From Haplomitrium mnioides (lineage: Eukaryota > Marchantiophyta > Haplomitriopsida > Calobryales): a DNA stretch of 64,000 bases. The position numbers and the translations under genes are program-made. This document shows, piece after piece, positions 1 through 11,758 of the stretch (positions are counted from its first letter, which is position 1; each line of letters opens with the position of its first letter). Below the pieces are notes generated by a model. It was not told the origin of the DNA and did not search any database. It saw only the letters and a list, made by a program, of their open reading frames with translations. The stretch lies in NCBI GenBank assembly GCA_049999725.1, contig JBNGIS010020409.1, positions 1-64,000 on the forward strand. The letters are read 5' to 3'.

Positions 1-1
1 A

Positions 2-64
<63 letters not shown>

Positions 65-74
65 TCTCCCTTTC
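1..74. repeat. (CT)n microsatellite
   Basis: An almost uninterrupted CT dinucleotide run fills the first 60 bases and decays into a pyrimidine-rich tail. It begins at the window edge, so its true length is unknown. Confidence 0.97.
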
Positions 75-439
75 ATAATAACACTTCCCTCTTTTGGAGT
101 GTTCCTATCAAATCCCTACAATTGTAATGCAAGCAGAAATCACAGCTTACCAACACCAAGCAAACCCTCCAATGCACTCCCTCCACTGTCGTGCAACAAA
201 TCTTCACCAACACTCCAACACCACAAGCATCATAAGTAGAGCAGCCTCTCTTTCACTCAAACCAGCCAAGATTCTCTCCCGAGATCTGCCACAGACTTAA
301 CTAACGCAATTCCTTCGCCTTTGAAGTTCTAGACAGAGTTTCAGAACCTTAGTTCTTAATCAGAGCTCTAAATCTACAAACACAACCACACCAAAAACAT
401 TATACAACTCTTCATACTTTCTCCCCCCCCCCTCACACC
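75..439. other. Unassigned pyrimidine-rich stretch
   Basis: No coding signature. The plus strand is rich in C, T and A with a short poly-C run near 424-432. It may be flank of element D or the outermost part of its LTR; I see no matching copy elsewhere in the window. Confidence 0.4.
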
Positions 440-1790
440 TCGTTTAGATAGTCTTTCAACTTCCATCGGTAGAAGCCTTTAAGTTACTTCCTTAAGCTTG
501 GAAGAGGTTTTCTTTAACTTCCATCTCTACGAGACAACCCTCCCAGCTGCTGGACCACCCACTCCACCTAAGCCTAGGCTGGATCTTCCCCGAAGTGTAC
601 GGGCACTAACGTGGCAACTCCTCCCCTTGCTCCACCCAAATATGACACTAGCAACACTCTCCTAATGCTTCTAGGACTGATCACTTGCACAAACCAAAAT
701 GAAGACGACACCAAGACCCCCTCTTGCTTGCCTTTCACGAAATACAAGCCGAAAGAGTTCTTCTCTCTTTCAAGTATTGGTCTACCTCCAAATGTTGGTA
801 TGCCTTCAAGGATTAGTTCATCCAAGTGGTCAAAGCCTCCATAGCCTCTTGCTTAGCAATTCTCAACACCTCCTCAGTCCACATTCATCTTGTGATGGTC
901 CTCCTACACGAGTACGCTCGCTTCACTTCAGGTCTCACCAAAACTTCTTCTCATGTAGCTTGGTGCTTTCCACTCACAAAACAATCAGCCCCTCAAGCCT
1001 CAAAGTGAGGCATGCTATACCCTGTGCTTGTTTCCTCTCTTTCCATACCCTCCATCTTGGCTTGTCCTTTAAGGTACATGTTTCCTTTATGAGATGCAGA
1101 GGGGAGTAACCTGCCTTTTCACACATGTTGCAAGGTAGTTTTAAATATTCAAAGTCTTAAACAAGTATTAATAGCTGAGTCTTGTAGTTCTTTTTCTAGC
1201 AAGACCAAATTCTTGCCAATCTGACATCTATAGCTCTCACAATTGGCATTTGAAAAGAGTATACTTTTTCTTTTTTCTCCATTTGTCTTTTCCTCTCTTT
1301 AGCGTGACAATCATTCTCATCAAAACACATGTTGTGACTCATCAATAGATAACGATAGCACCGCTGGTGGCCTCGTTCTTGAACCTAGCTTGAAGCACTA
1401 TGGATGGGGTTTTTCTTTGAAGTGTTGATCTTATGTTTGGTGACAACTTCCAGAGGATGGTGCATGCTTATTGATTTGTGGTTTCCCTTGATTCAAATTG
1501 CACCACAATTGCCTTGATCTCTTCTTTCTATCATTCTATTGCCCACTCCAAATGATCAACAACAAAGGATGTAGTGACCCAAATTGTTTTGACCTTGCAT
1601 TTTGCCTTCGCTTCACTAATTCCATCGGTTCTTACTCATTTCTCAACCTTTGGCCATGTAATTTGTCACCCTCAAATCACCTTGACAACAATTCTCTCAT
1701 AAAATCTTCCATAATAGATTTGAAGGGCATCATGATCTTCACTCCCATATGTGTGTCTCAAGACTAGCATTGTGAGGTCAAACTTAAGAC
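440..1790 (-). repeat. LTR-like repeat, left copy of element D
   Basis: This stretch matches 5378-6362 in the same orientation from about 724 onward. The part at 440-840 also matches, in reverse complement, the 3' half of the A-family LTRs (for example 28940-29330 and 59940-60350) and part of insertion C (37500-38000). It therefore reads as a minus-strand LTR of an A-related family. The right-hand limit is uncertain; homology to the right copy fades near 1700-1790. Confidence 0.6.
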
Positions 1791-2929
1791 GACTCTAAAA
1801 TCCTTGATGTAGCTCAGATTGATTTGATTATTGTTTCTTTGGACGCACCTTAAAGCCCTCTTTTCAAGAAGCCACAGATAAAAACCAAAGATAATCAATC
1901 CATTAGTTAATTTTGCCAATAAGTGTCCAGGGTTTCTTCTGTCAAACATCCAATAAACTTGTAGGGGATAGAGATCCCTCATTTCTCCACCATTTTATCT
2001 CAAATTAGTTTTGATAGAAAGAAATTTAAACTTCACTTCTAACATGACTACAATCGAGAGAAATAGTTGAGAACCAAGAGCACACTTGTTGTTTGAATCT
2101 CGCCATTCTATTAGAGTGCCCCTTGGGCGAGTGTTGACTTATGAATAACATTCAACTTATCCCATAAGTTGAATGCCAAAAGGAGATTCAAGTATAAAAG
2201 GACTTCTCTCTTCATCCCTTCAACAAACACTTACCTATATACCTCCTCCTTGACCCCTGTCGAACCTAAGCTGGGGCTAGGAGCCAATTTGGGCTACTTG
2301 TTCGTTGACTTATCAAGGCGAGATGTCCTCCTAGCATAGTGTAGAAAAGGGCAATCTGTCATGTGGGTGAGAATAGTTTTGCAGAAATTTCTTTCTCCCC
2401 ATTCTCCCTTTTCTCTCTTCCATATTTTCCTTCACTCATTTTCTTTTTTGCTCTCAATAAGATTTCCCTTCACTTTTGTTTTTCCTTTTTGCTCTCAATC
2501 CATTCATGGGACGGAACCTTGATGCTTCCATTCTCCATGAGCATGTTTTGAGTCCTTTGTTGTCCCTTGGAAGTCCATTCGACCGAAAATAGAGAATTTG
2601 CATGGCTACACACCTATTTTTTCAAAAACTTGCATAAAGTACCCTCAAGTATGGCTGACATGACTCCTCCTTTAAATGTGAAGTGTCCTTGTGAACAACC
2701 ATTCGACCTTTAGTTGGTTATTCTTTTTGTTGTACTTTACCTATGTCAGTCTCACCTCTTGAAAGATAAATACATAAAACACTAGTTATTCACATCCTAT
2801 GCAACTTCCTTGCTGGTTACCACCTGTACATGTTTGAGGACTCCTAGACTAGGGAGTCACAAGCACTTCTCTTTCATCCCCTTCTCTGTTCACATACTTC
2901 TTCAATCAATCATAATGTACCTCATTGGT
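1791..2929. other. Non-coding region between LTR-like repeat and integrase end
   Basis: I see no gene. On the minus strand this follows the integrase C-terminus and should hold the polypurine tract and the start of the 3' LTR. A pyrimidine-rich plus-strand block near 2385-2460 is a weak candidate for the minus-strand purine tract, but no clean LTR border is visible. Confidence 0.4.
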
Positions 2930-3756
2930 GATCCTTGTTTCTTCCAAGGTTTTTAGCTCTACTGACTCATTTTGATGTAAATAGTGAGCACAAAAAGTCC
3001 CATCTACTTGGTGTGCAACTTCTAAAGTAAATGCACCACACTGCTATCATACAACAATACTAGATCCCCATCTTGCATATCTATGGGCTTGAGCCTTTTG
3101 TCATGTTGCCTTTTTTCCAACTCTTACTGGTGCTCCAACAGTCCTTGGGCTTGCGCTTGCATCACCTCCATTTCCTCGAGCTGATGTACTCTCTCTTTCT
3201 TGCTTTGGTCTTTCCACAACCTCTCTTCATCAAACACCCTTGCCGTTGGCACCTCAAATTCTACAGGCACTTGGGCGTGCTGCCCAAAAACCAGAAAGTA
3301 AGGGAAATGGCCGGTCGTAGTCTTGTAGGCCAGATTGTAGGCAATAGTTGCTATAACCATATCCCAATCTGCCTTGTGGGCTCCCACTGACTTGCTGAGA
3401 ATTTTCCCCATTACTTCATTTGCTCTCTTTATTAGCCCATTGGCCTTCAGATGAAGGGTCGTAGTCCGGCAGAGCTTCATTAGGTACTGGCACGTTAAAT
3501 CTTGCACCACTTGGTTGATGTAGTGCGTGTCTTGCAGCTCCAACTGTGCTTCAAACCTGCAAAACATCTGCTCATATAAGAAGGCTGCAACCGCCCTCGC
3601 ATCATCCTTTCGAGTGGCTATTGCTTTGACCCACTTAGTTGTATAATCTTTAGCTAGAAGAATGTATCGGTTTCCTTGATGGGTGGAGGGTGCAATCGGC
3701 CCAATAAAGTCAATGCCCCACTTTTCAAAAGATGCCAATGGAATAATCGGAACCAA
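2930..3756 (-). pseudogene. Element D integrase core and C-terminus
   Basis: Integrase inserts retrotransposon cDNA into the host chromosome. The minus-strand frame opens with the catalytic-core start WGIDFIGPI, so the first Asp is kept, followed by the typical YILLAKDYTTKWV block. The second block is shortened (ELQDTHYINQ). In the third block, where gypsy integrases carry Glu before an Arg-Ala/Thr-Asn run, the sequence reads GLIKRAN, so Glu has become Lys. The C-terminal helix-rich segment with ERVHQLEEME continues past a stop into a GDLVLLYD-like block near 2990-3050. It follows directly after the zinc-binding fragment at 3766-3984. Inactive. Confidence 0.85.
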
Positions 3757-3765
3757 TGGGTGATG

Positions 3766-3984
3766 TTAAGAGACCACTGGTTTCTCTGTCCTTAGGCAGG
3801 AGTCACATTTCCTAACAAAGAAATACACCTCCATATGTAAGGTAGGCCACCAATACCCCATGTTCAACATTTTGTGTACCGTGGTTTTGGCTGCAAAGTG
3901 ATCCCCCACATCTTCTCTATGTAGTGCCCTCATCACCACCATGGCTTGATCCTTCTCAAAACACCTCCTGATTTTTCCATCCAT
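3766..3984 (-). pseudogene. Element D integrase HHCC zinc-binding domain
   Basis: About 72 residues match the N-terminal domain of gypsy integrases. The His pair lies in ALHREDVGDHF, followed by the conserved aromatic stretch MGYWWPTLH, and the Cys pair lies in FVRKCDSCLR. This domain binds zinc and helps multimerise integrase. It is separated from the catalytic core at 3756 by a stop and a few codons, so both belong to one original polyprotein. Confidence 0.85.
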
Positions 3985-3991
3985 CTCCTAC

Positions 3992-4345
3992 TTATGCATC
4001 ATTCCCTTTATCATCAAGTAAGGCTTCACCTTTTAGAAATAAACTGCCACTGCCCTTTGGTAACTGGGCTAAAAAGAGGAATTGGATGATGCTAGCATAT
4101 TTTTTGGGCTTCTCCACTCTGACATGAAACAAATCCTCATCTGGAAAAGTGTCATCTACCTCACTCATGTTGACTGGCCCGTCCACCATAGAAAAGAAAT
4201 TTGCATTGCTGTGCTTCTTCTCTGGTTTGATTCGCACCTAGAAATTGAACTCTTGAAGGGGGAGCATCCACACAACTCTTCTTGTTAGGTCTAGTTTGTT
4301 AACCATGTACTTAAGAGCATTGTGATTTGTGTGAAATATCACCTA
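3992..4345 (-). pseudogene. Element D RNase H remnant and linker
   Basis: The minus strand shows the end of gypsy RNase H (HNALKYMVNKLDLTRR, then the EFNF block) followed by the linker with NANFFSMVDGPVN, matching A1 around 46600-46800. The N-terminal part of RNase H with the first catalytic Asp and Glu is absent: RT-connection sequence reading YYRRFIA near 4350 is followed almost at once by the NHNALKY block. This looks like an internal deletion of about 130 codons relative to A1. Confidence 0.7.
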
Positions 4346-5392
4346 GGCAATGAATCTCCTATAATAGTCTACGCAGCCCAGAAAACCCTACATTGCCTTC
4401 AAATCATCCAGATGCTAACCTTCTCCTACTCCACCTCAATTCTTCGGCTGGATACTTTGTGGCATAAGACTGCCTCTTTCTTTACTACAAAGAAGCATTT
4501 CCCTGGGTGCAACAACAACCCTTTCTCCCGGTAGTGCTAGAAGGTGATTTTCTCATCCCGCTCATGATCACAGATTTTCCTATATACCACAAAGTAATCT
4601 ATGAAGATCTCCAAAAACTTCCTTAAGCAATCATGGAAACGCCCCCCACTTTGTGGTGAATGTTGTCTTCAATTGGTCCTCCTTTCTGATCCATATCAGA
4701 TTGTAACTAGAATACCCGTCCATAAAACTGTAGACTTCCTTCCTTGTGACAAAGTCCAACACCCCATCTGTGAAAGGTAGCAAGTAATGGTCTTTCTTAG
4801 TTGCCTCATTCAACTTTCAAAAGTCTTGGCACACCCTGATCTTTTGCTTACAATCCAACCCCATCTTCTTGGGTACCACCACCAGAGGCAACACCCATTT
4901 GTTATTCAATACTATGTAAATGAAGCTAGCCTCTAACAACTTGTCTATCTCCTCTTTCACCATCAAGTAGAACTTGGAATTCATTTGATATTGGCGCTGC
5001 CTTACACATACAGCCGTGGTTTCCAGATCAATATGATGCTCTCCCAATTCTCTCAAGACTCTTTTCAGGTCTTTATGGCTCCATGCAAAGACATCGCTGA
5101 AGTTTATTGGGGCCTGAATAAAGGCTTGCTTCGCAACTATGGTTTGACCCAACTCTATTTGGAATGCTCATCCCTTATAGACAATCATCTCTTGATGATG
5201 TACTACTCGTATCAATCCCAACTCATTCCTCTCGTGTGGCTTGTTGCAAGCTTCGAGTGTGATCAACCACATCTGTCCTTGCACCAAGTGTGGATTAGGC
5301 GCTTCCACCTCTTTCTCATGGCTTCCCCCTTCTTGCTGGTGGTTGTGGCTCATACCACAACCCCCCTCTTTGCTGCCTCTTACAAAATACAA
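4346..5392 (-). pseudogene. Element D reverse transcriptase and preceding region
   Basis: RT copies element RNA into DNA. Reading the minus strand from 5392, a linker like the one before A1 RT is followed by FSDVFAWSHKDLK, the fingers (KEEIDKLLEASFIY, VVVPKK), QKIRVCQDFRKLNEA and the first catalytic block (SFMDGYSSYN). The second catalytic block, normally two Asp, reads FIDYFVVY near 4580-4600, so the second Asp is Tyr. Frames change several times. Upstream it runs straight into LTR-like sequence at about 5378-5392, with no gag or protease between. Confidence 0.85.
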
Positions 5393-6362
5393 ACCAAAAG
5401 AGTTCTCCTCTCCTAAAAGTATTGTTCCACCTCCAAATAATGGTCTGCCTTCAAGGATGAGTTCACTTGAGTGGTCAAAGCCTCCTCAGCCTCTTGCTCA
5501 GCAATTCTCAACACCTCCTCAATCCACCTCCATCCTATGATGGTCCTCCTACACGAGTACACCCGGTTCACTTGAGGTCTTACCCAAACTCCTTCCCCCA
5601 TAGCTTGCTGGTCTCTTTGCACAAAACAATCAACCTCTCAAGCCTCAAAGTGAGGTATGTTATGCCCCATGCTTGTCTCCCCTCTTTCCATACCCTCCCA
5701 CCTAGCTGTTCCTTCAAGGTACTTGTTTCCTCTATCTGACAGCAAAAAGAAGTAACATGCCTTTTCACACATGTTGCAAGGTATTTTTTGAGATTCAAAG
5801 TCTCAACTTAGCGCCAATAGCTTAGCTTTGTCTTCCTCTTTCCAGCAATACAAAATTCATGCCAATCTGACATATGTAGCTTTGGAAATTTGCGTTTGAA
5901 AGGAGTATACTTTTTCTTTTTTCTCCATTTGCCTTTTCCCTTCTTTAGCATGACAATTGCTCTGTTTGGGACACGTATCCTTACTTCTTAATAGACATTG
6001 ACAGCATCGCCAGAGGCCATTGTCCCAAACCTAGCCCAAAGCAATATAGATAGGGTTTTTCTTTTAAGTGTTGACATGATGTTTGGCAACAACTTCCTCA
6101 GGATGGTGCATAGTTATTGATCTATTATTTCTCTTGATTTGAATTGCACCACAATTTTCCTCAAACACCTATTTTTGTTAAGTTATTGCACACTCCAAAT
6201 GACAAAAGAAAGAGGATGTAGTGACCCAAATTGTTTTGACCATGCATTTTGCCTTAGCTTCACTAATCCCATCGGCCCTTACTCATTTCTTAACCTTTGG
6301 CTTTCAAATTTTTCACCCTCAGATCATCTTGACAGCAATTCTCTCATGAAATCTTCCCTATG
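5378..6362 (-). repeat. LTR-like repeat, right copy of element D
   Basis: Matches 724-1700 base by base with many substitutions, including CATGTTGCAAGGTA at 5771 and a conserved block around 5900-5940. Its inner end starts mid-repeat, at the equivalent of about 724, directly next to pol, so the part corresponding to 440-724 and the 5' leader and gag are missing. Its outer end stops near 6362, where a non-homologous sequence leads into the copia array. Confidence 0.65.
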
Positions 6363-6422
6363 GCATGATGCAAGTAAATGATGCACTCAACAAATGTAAT
6401 GCTCACAATTCAGATGCAAAGT

Positions 6423-6633
6423 GTGATAGATATATTCTTCCTCTCCTCTTCTCTAAGAATGTATTATCTCCACCTCAATAATCATCCTCCTAGGATCCAA
6501 ATATACATATGGACATATATCCTAGGATTAAGGTTTGGATTAAGTTTAAGTATAACTCTAATTATATGTGTTAACCCTAGATTAAAGTTTAATTGTAGAT
6601 TAGGCTATTTAATTTACTCTATATATTGTAACA
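6423..6633 (-). repeat. Copia LTR, left end (3' LTR of copy 1)
   Basis: On the minus strand the purine tract AAAGAGGAG is followed by TGTTACAATATATAG, a typical copia 3' LTR entry. The block is A/T-rich and matches 11530-11758, especially in the GGATTAAG and TAACCCTAGATTAAAGT region. The far end near 6423 is approximate. Confidence 0.6.
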
Positions 6634-7072
6634 CTCCTCTTTGGTTATAACATGGGGAACATTGTAAACATACGTAAGACAAAAATGATACCTATGAAAA
6701 AATAACTCCAACACTACTAAAAATATCCATGCAAAGAATGAGGGTGTGGCCTCATTAAAACCCTCTCATACTTCTGTGAGGGAAAGAGTACAACCACCAT
6801 TATACATGGATTGATATGTAAATAAGTGACAGAATATATAAAAGAAGTAATAATGAGAACTTGAGTATCAAAGATAATGTCAAAAATATGAGAATCATAG
6901 CTATAGGCCATATATAGAGGTAGTATAACAAAGTTACGTCAAGAAAAATAACATGAGAAGTGTATATAAAGAAGATATGTCGAAGATAAATATAAGTATG
7001 TCGACAATGTAATGAGAAAATCATATAGTGAAATATATGTTGATGAAGTCATAATAATAATCTCAATAATCT

Positions 7073-7700
7073 TTGTAGTCCAATAGAGTGGCATAAATGT
7101 TAGTGTAGTGCTCGAGGTAAAACCTTTGTAAAACTGTTAGCTATATTCTATTATCCTGATAAAATCTACACTGATATGGTCTCATCTTGTTGCTCATGTG
7201 TGAAGAAAAACTTGGGTGTGATGTGTTTGATGTGGTCTCCTTTGATAAAACGCTCTAAGACCTGTTGTACACAAGCCAAGTAATTCTAAAATATGACAAC
7301 TGGGTCAGATATGCAAGGTAATCCACAATGTGAGTATATGTGATCAATTATTCTTTGTAGGTATATACACTCCCTACTAGCTTCATATACAACTAAAATT
7401 TTTGCATGGTTTGGAGATGTATAAGTCAATATTTGCTTTGCACTTTTCCATGTAATAATTGTAGAGCCATATAGGAAGACATAATCGGTTTGGGATTTAG
7501 CATCGTCAACATCCAAAAGGTATCTTACGTCCACATAGCATGTAAGAATTTGACCACTATTATTTGGGAAAAATAATCCCATGTCAATTATGCCTTGTAA
7601 ATATCTAAAAATGCGTTTGATACTATTCCAATGCCATATAGTAGGTTGCGAACTGAGTCTTGCAAGAAGGTTCATGACAAGGATATATGAGGGCATGTTT
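7073..7700 (-). pseudogene. Copia copy 1 RNase H
   Basis: Copia-type RNase H at the end of pol. The minus strand reads WHWNSIKRIFRYLQGI, then YVDVRYLLDVDDAKSQTDY with the first catalytic Asp, then ITWKSAKQ and NHAKILVVYEASREC. In most copies the Glu follows NHA; here it is Lys, so activity was probably lost. The C-terminal IKGDHIKHITPKFFF and an FTKxLP-like tail lie at about 7075-7290 after stops. It precedes the left LTR by about 440 bases. Confidence 0.85.
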
Positions 7701-9010
7701 GATTTGCAAGAAACATAAGAGCTCCTATGGAGGAGAGATATGGTGTCTCAGATCTAAGGATTGGCTCTATATCTTTTCTTTTTCGGAAAATTCCCTTTTC
7801 TCTATCCAGTGTTTTTACCTCTATAGGTGATGTTACTAGATGAGATTTGTCCATATTAAATTGTTTTAGGACTTTCTTGATGTAAGTATTCTAATGCATT
7901 AAAATTCCTTTATTTAGGTACTCAAATTGTAGTCCTAAAAAATATTTTTTCCTACCAATATCCTTCATATCAAAAGTTTTCTTAAGCATAGAAATAGTTT
8001 GCTTAAATAAGGATTGGTGACCAAATAAGCTTATGTCATCAATATATAATGCGACAATAATGAATTCTTTGTCAACATTCTTGATGAATAAACTTGGTGC
8101 AATGTTTTCAAAGTGAAATCCCATGGTTATCATCTCCTCATGAAATGTCTTATACCAGATTCGACCACTTTGCTAAAGTCTATAAATATATTTAATGATC
8201 TGAACTACATATCCATCCTTGGTTATAGGGATGGATTGATGCATAGGAGGGACAATAGGTCTTTTCTTCCTAGATTTCATCTCATGGACTAAAGGTCTTG
8301 GCCCAGTACTACCACCACTAGGTTTGATTATGGTGGATGGTGAAGAGGTAGATGGGTCGCTAGTTGGTTTTCTCTAAGAGACATTCTCTCCTTGAATATA
8401 ATAGATATTCTTGGCTATAAGCTCTAGGTGAGCTTTTATGTAGATTTGGGTATCTATTTTCTTATATAGGTATGCTATCACAACATTCATCTCATGTGCC
8501 ATGAGCTCATATCTTTAGGAAAACCTACTAGGAACCGGTATGTGATACCATCCATAATAGAGGCGTATATGAGATCAAAGTCTCTCCCAAGTATATGTGT
8601 ATACCCTTTGGCTAAAAAGCATGCTTTATATCTAACAATTTTGCCTTTTTCATTCCACTTTTTGACAAAGATTCACCTATATCCAAAAAACAAGCATAAG
8701 AAAGAATACGGACTAAAGGTCCAAATACCTTTGTGTGTATCATAGAGTCAAGTTCTAAATCCATTGCCTTTTTCCACTCTATCCAATCATAATTGTCCAT
8801 AGCTTTTTTGACACATCTTGGATGAGGTGTTATATCGGATACCATCAGTGAAACTAGGAATAAAAAATGATCGTCTACATCAACACTCCCTTTTTGCCTT
8901 ATAATCCCTGTATCCATGTAGTGGATTGAGATCTCTTGATTGTTGGGGTGCTTCAATACGAAGATGGTTGGCTGAGATAGTAATGGTGTAGATGATGATG
9001 GTATTGGCAC
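7701..9010 (-). pseudogene. Copia copy 1 reverse transcriptase
   Basis: The RT domain is spread over several frames. Its start lies near 8900-8750 (AMDNYDWIEWKKAMDLELDS, the usual entry to copia RT). The catalytic centre LYIDDISLFG near 8030-8060 is intact, followed by FDMKDIGRKKYFLGLQFE. The middle at 8200-8600 is badly frameshifted but parallels copy 2 at 13392-13685. Near-identical order in copy 2 supports the reading. Confidence 0.85.
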
Positions 9011-9862
9011 ATCAGTTGAGAAAGTAGTTTTTCTTTGTCAAAACTTTTTGCCGAAGTTGAGAATCTTTTAAGCCAAGAGGGCATTCTCTGTTTAGCTTAT
9101 GTAATTGGTCACTTGCTGGTTTAGTAATATTCTGAATTCTTGGAGGAGTATTCACCGCAGGTATGTGTGACCTTGCTACCTTTGCATTAAATGAATCTGG
9201 CAATTGTTCTACTATTTTAGCCAAGTGAAGTGGTCTCTTGACTTCATCTTCACATTGCCTTGTTCTTTGATCCATCCATGTAGTGGATATATTCTCCCAT
9301 TGTAGTTTTTTTTGTAATGAAGAAATTTTATCTTAAAAAAGTGATGGAAAAATATTCTTATAAAAATGGCAATTTGCTAATCTGGCTTTGAAAGCATCAG
9401 TGCTGGATGGTTCCAGATAGCGTGTAATAGATGGGGGTTCAAATCCTACATATTTGACTTTTTGTCTTTGAGGTCCTATCTTAGTTCTTTTCGGTTCCAT
9501 AATTTGAACTAGGATTTGACAACCAAAAACTCTTAAATATGATAGATTAGGTATACTATCATAGGCAAGTTGGTGAGGTGATGATGTGCTAAAAGTTGAT
9601 GGCCTGTATTTTATAAGTGATGTTGCATGTAGTACTACATGGCCCCAAGTAGAAACCGGTAAATTGGTGTGCATGAGCATGGGCTAGCAATTGTTTGTAT
9701 GTTGCAAATTACTCTTTTGGCCATTCCATTTTGAAAATGGACATGTGTGACAGAGTATTGGGAATCTATACCCATGGTCATACAAAAATCATCAAGAGTT
9801 TTTGATGTAAACTCTTATGTGTTGTCAACTCGTAGGACTTTTATTGGACTTTTTGGGAAAAT
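9011..9862 (-). pseudogene. Copia copy 1 integrase C-terminus and linker
   Basis: The minus strand shows the integrase tail typical of copia: LPVSTWGHVVLHATSLI, then SYLRVFGCQ, then KVKYVGFEPPS. A charged linker towards RT (9012-9275) follows. The catalytic core and the HHCC region are missing: at about 9862 the sequence jumps to the pre-integrase region, while copy 2 keeps about 430 extra bases here (roughly 14990-15425). The deletion removes the integrase active site. Confidence 0.8.
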
Positions 9863-10360
9863 AAGGTTTCTTTTATTGTAGATCTTTCAGGAGTGTGCTT
9901 TAACAAATGTAACACTTCTTGTTTTTTTCAATGGCTTGTATGTATATGGATACCATTGTCTCATATGTCTTTGAAGCTAATGAGGTTCTTAGTAGCACTT
10001 GGTGCATAGATGGCAGATCTTATATAAAGAATAGGCCATTGTGGGAGTTTGATTGTTGTTGGTTCTTTCTTTTCTTCAATTTGGTTACTACCCATTATTG
10101 TAGTCACCTTTTGATGTGAGGGCGTAATCTTGGTGAAGTAGGACGTACATTTTAGAATTATGTGAATACCATTATTATCAATGATGCAAGCATTAATATC
10201 ATCAAGGGGTAGTGTATTGTCTATACACTGAATCATGTTGTTCTCAGGTGTGTTATGATCTTCTTCTTTATCGATATAGTCGCTAAGGGTATCTGTTTGT
10301 TCGATGAATACATCATGATTTTCACTTGCAATGCTTTTGCTCTTATTCTTGTGCATATAG
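9863..10360 (-). pseudogene. Copia copy 1 protease and pre-integrase region
   Basis: The minus strand reads ACIIDNNGIHIILKCTSYF, the position where copia protease has an Asp-Ser-Gly-type site followed by a THTIL-like block. The Asp remains but the Ser-Gly does not. The downstream SAIYAPSATKNLISF matches the conserved pre-integrase sequence. An acidic stretch rich in Asp, Glu and Asn lies upstream at 10200-10330. Confidence 0.75.
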
Positions 10361-11330
10361 TGCCACTAGGTGAGCTGGAATCTCGCAAATGTTATGGGTA
10401 TGTCCTATAGTTCCACTTATACTATAGACATTTGGTTTTCTTAAATTGCTTGAGGAAGGCTAACTTCTGCTATTGAATGTAGCTTTGCCTCCTCTTCTTC
10501 CTCTTTGGAAGAATCTTCCAAAATTTCTCCTTCCTCTACCTCTCCCCTCGAATTGTTGATATCTGATAGGTATTGGGGCTTTACTTATTGAGATTTTTTT
10601 TTAAGAAACCAAACTTGGCCCTTGGTCTGGACATTCCTCTATTATTTGTTGGCCTTGAAAAGTGGGCTTCAAGGGTCTAACTTTGGAGTTTTTCAATAGC
10701 AAGTCTTGATGTTTTTCTGTTCATATCATATATTATTCAATTCAAAATATGTTGTAAAGTTTATGTTTGTGCATTGGGCAGACAAAATCATGTTTGTTGT
10801 ATGAATGATGGAGAGGGTTTTTTCAATATGCTCCTCTTCAGAAACAGGGTGTCTACACAAAGTCAATTGTGATATAATTTTGAATAACTCACTATTATAT
10901 TTAGAAATGGTTCGGAAATCCTACACCCTTAGGTTAATTGAGTCATGCCTTGCTTTTGCTAGATGTATGGTCTTTGAATGGTTAAATTTGTCCTTCAGAT
11001 TGTTCCAAAGAATTCTGAGGTTACTCTTATTTAGGTATTGGATTCAAAAAGTCTGATAGATGGTGTCTTAGGAATACCAATGCTTGGGCTTTTTGCTGTG
11101 CAGTTATGTTTTCATTTGTGAGGTTGTATTTTCCAATCCTTTAGAGAAAAGATGTGCAACAACATCTAGTAACCAAGAGAGGTAGTTCTCTCCTTCTATG
11201 GTTAGTTGTTTGAAGCTTACCTTCTCATGTATTTAGAATGTTGTAAGAGTTAAAGGTTTATATGGGAAAAATAGCAGATTTATCAAAAATTGAGAAAACT
11301 AGGCATTAAACTCTGTTTTGTTTTGTTTTG
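10361..11330 (-). pseudogene. Copia copy 1 gag
   Basis: Gag forms the particle that packages element RNA. Minus-strand fragments match the open frame of copy 2 (16202-16621): KDKFNHSKTIHLAKARHDSINLRV, ISKYNSELFKIISQL and a basic Arg-rich stretch near 10480-10560. A zinc-knuckle remnant (Cys, His, Cys spacing partly kept) lies around 10380-10440, just before the protease region. Several stops are present. Confidence 0.75.
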
Positions 11331-11529
11331 TGAATAATAGTGATGTTCTAAACTTCTTTGTTCTGCATATAATTGTTAAAAAATATTTCTATAGTAGTTT
11401 TAATATGTAAAGTGTGTTCCATTTTCTTCTTGTTGTAGGCAAGGGGATGATCTTCAAATCTTCAAGAAAATAATTGCTACAATGAGCAATAGGTTTTTTA
11501 TTATAAAGAAGATGTATACAATCATTCAC
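11331..11529 (-). other. Untranslated leader of copia copy 1
   Basis: This stretch matches 16865-16995 of copy 2, including CCATTTTCTTCTTGTTGTA at 11420 and CTTCAAGAAAATAA at 11461. It should contain the primer-binding site next to the LTR, but I recognise no clear tRNA complement. Confidence 0.55.
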
Positions 11530-11758
11530 TACAAAATCAGATAAAAGGTATGTGCTTGTAAAGTTCCTCTCCTCCTCTCTCATCTCATCTAATCTCATTT
11601 CGCAATAACAATATCCATAGGATCCAAATGTATATGATTATCTATACTAAGATTAATGTTAGGATTAAGTTAAAGTATAATCCTAATTATATGTGTTAAT
11701 CCTAGATTAAAGTCTACTAGTGGAATAGACTATTTATCTTGCTTTATATATTGTAACA
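11530..11758 (-). repeat. Shared central copia LTR
   Basis: Matches 6423-6633, including the GATCCAAAT block, CCTAATTATATGTGTTAA and TATATATTGTAACACTCCT. On the minus strand it acts both as 3' LTR of copy 2 and 5' LTR of copy 1. The inner border near 11530 is approximate. Confidence 0.65.

Larger units (their letters stand above)
440..6362 (-). mobile_element. Element D: degenerate Ty3/gypsy relic
   Basis: Reading the minus strand from right to left gives an LTR-like repeat (5378-6362), the region before RT, RT, an RNase H remnant, integrase, and a second LTR-like repeat (440-1790 at least). The two repeats match at many points, for example around 1110-1340 and 5750-5960. The proteins are close relatives of those in A1 at 45180-48070, so D belongs to the same or a sister family. 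No gag or primer-binding site remains, because pol joins directly to the interior of the right-hand LTR copy. No target duplication could be identified. Stops and frameshifts are frequent. Confidence 0.75.
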
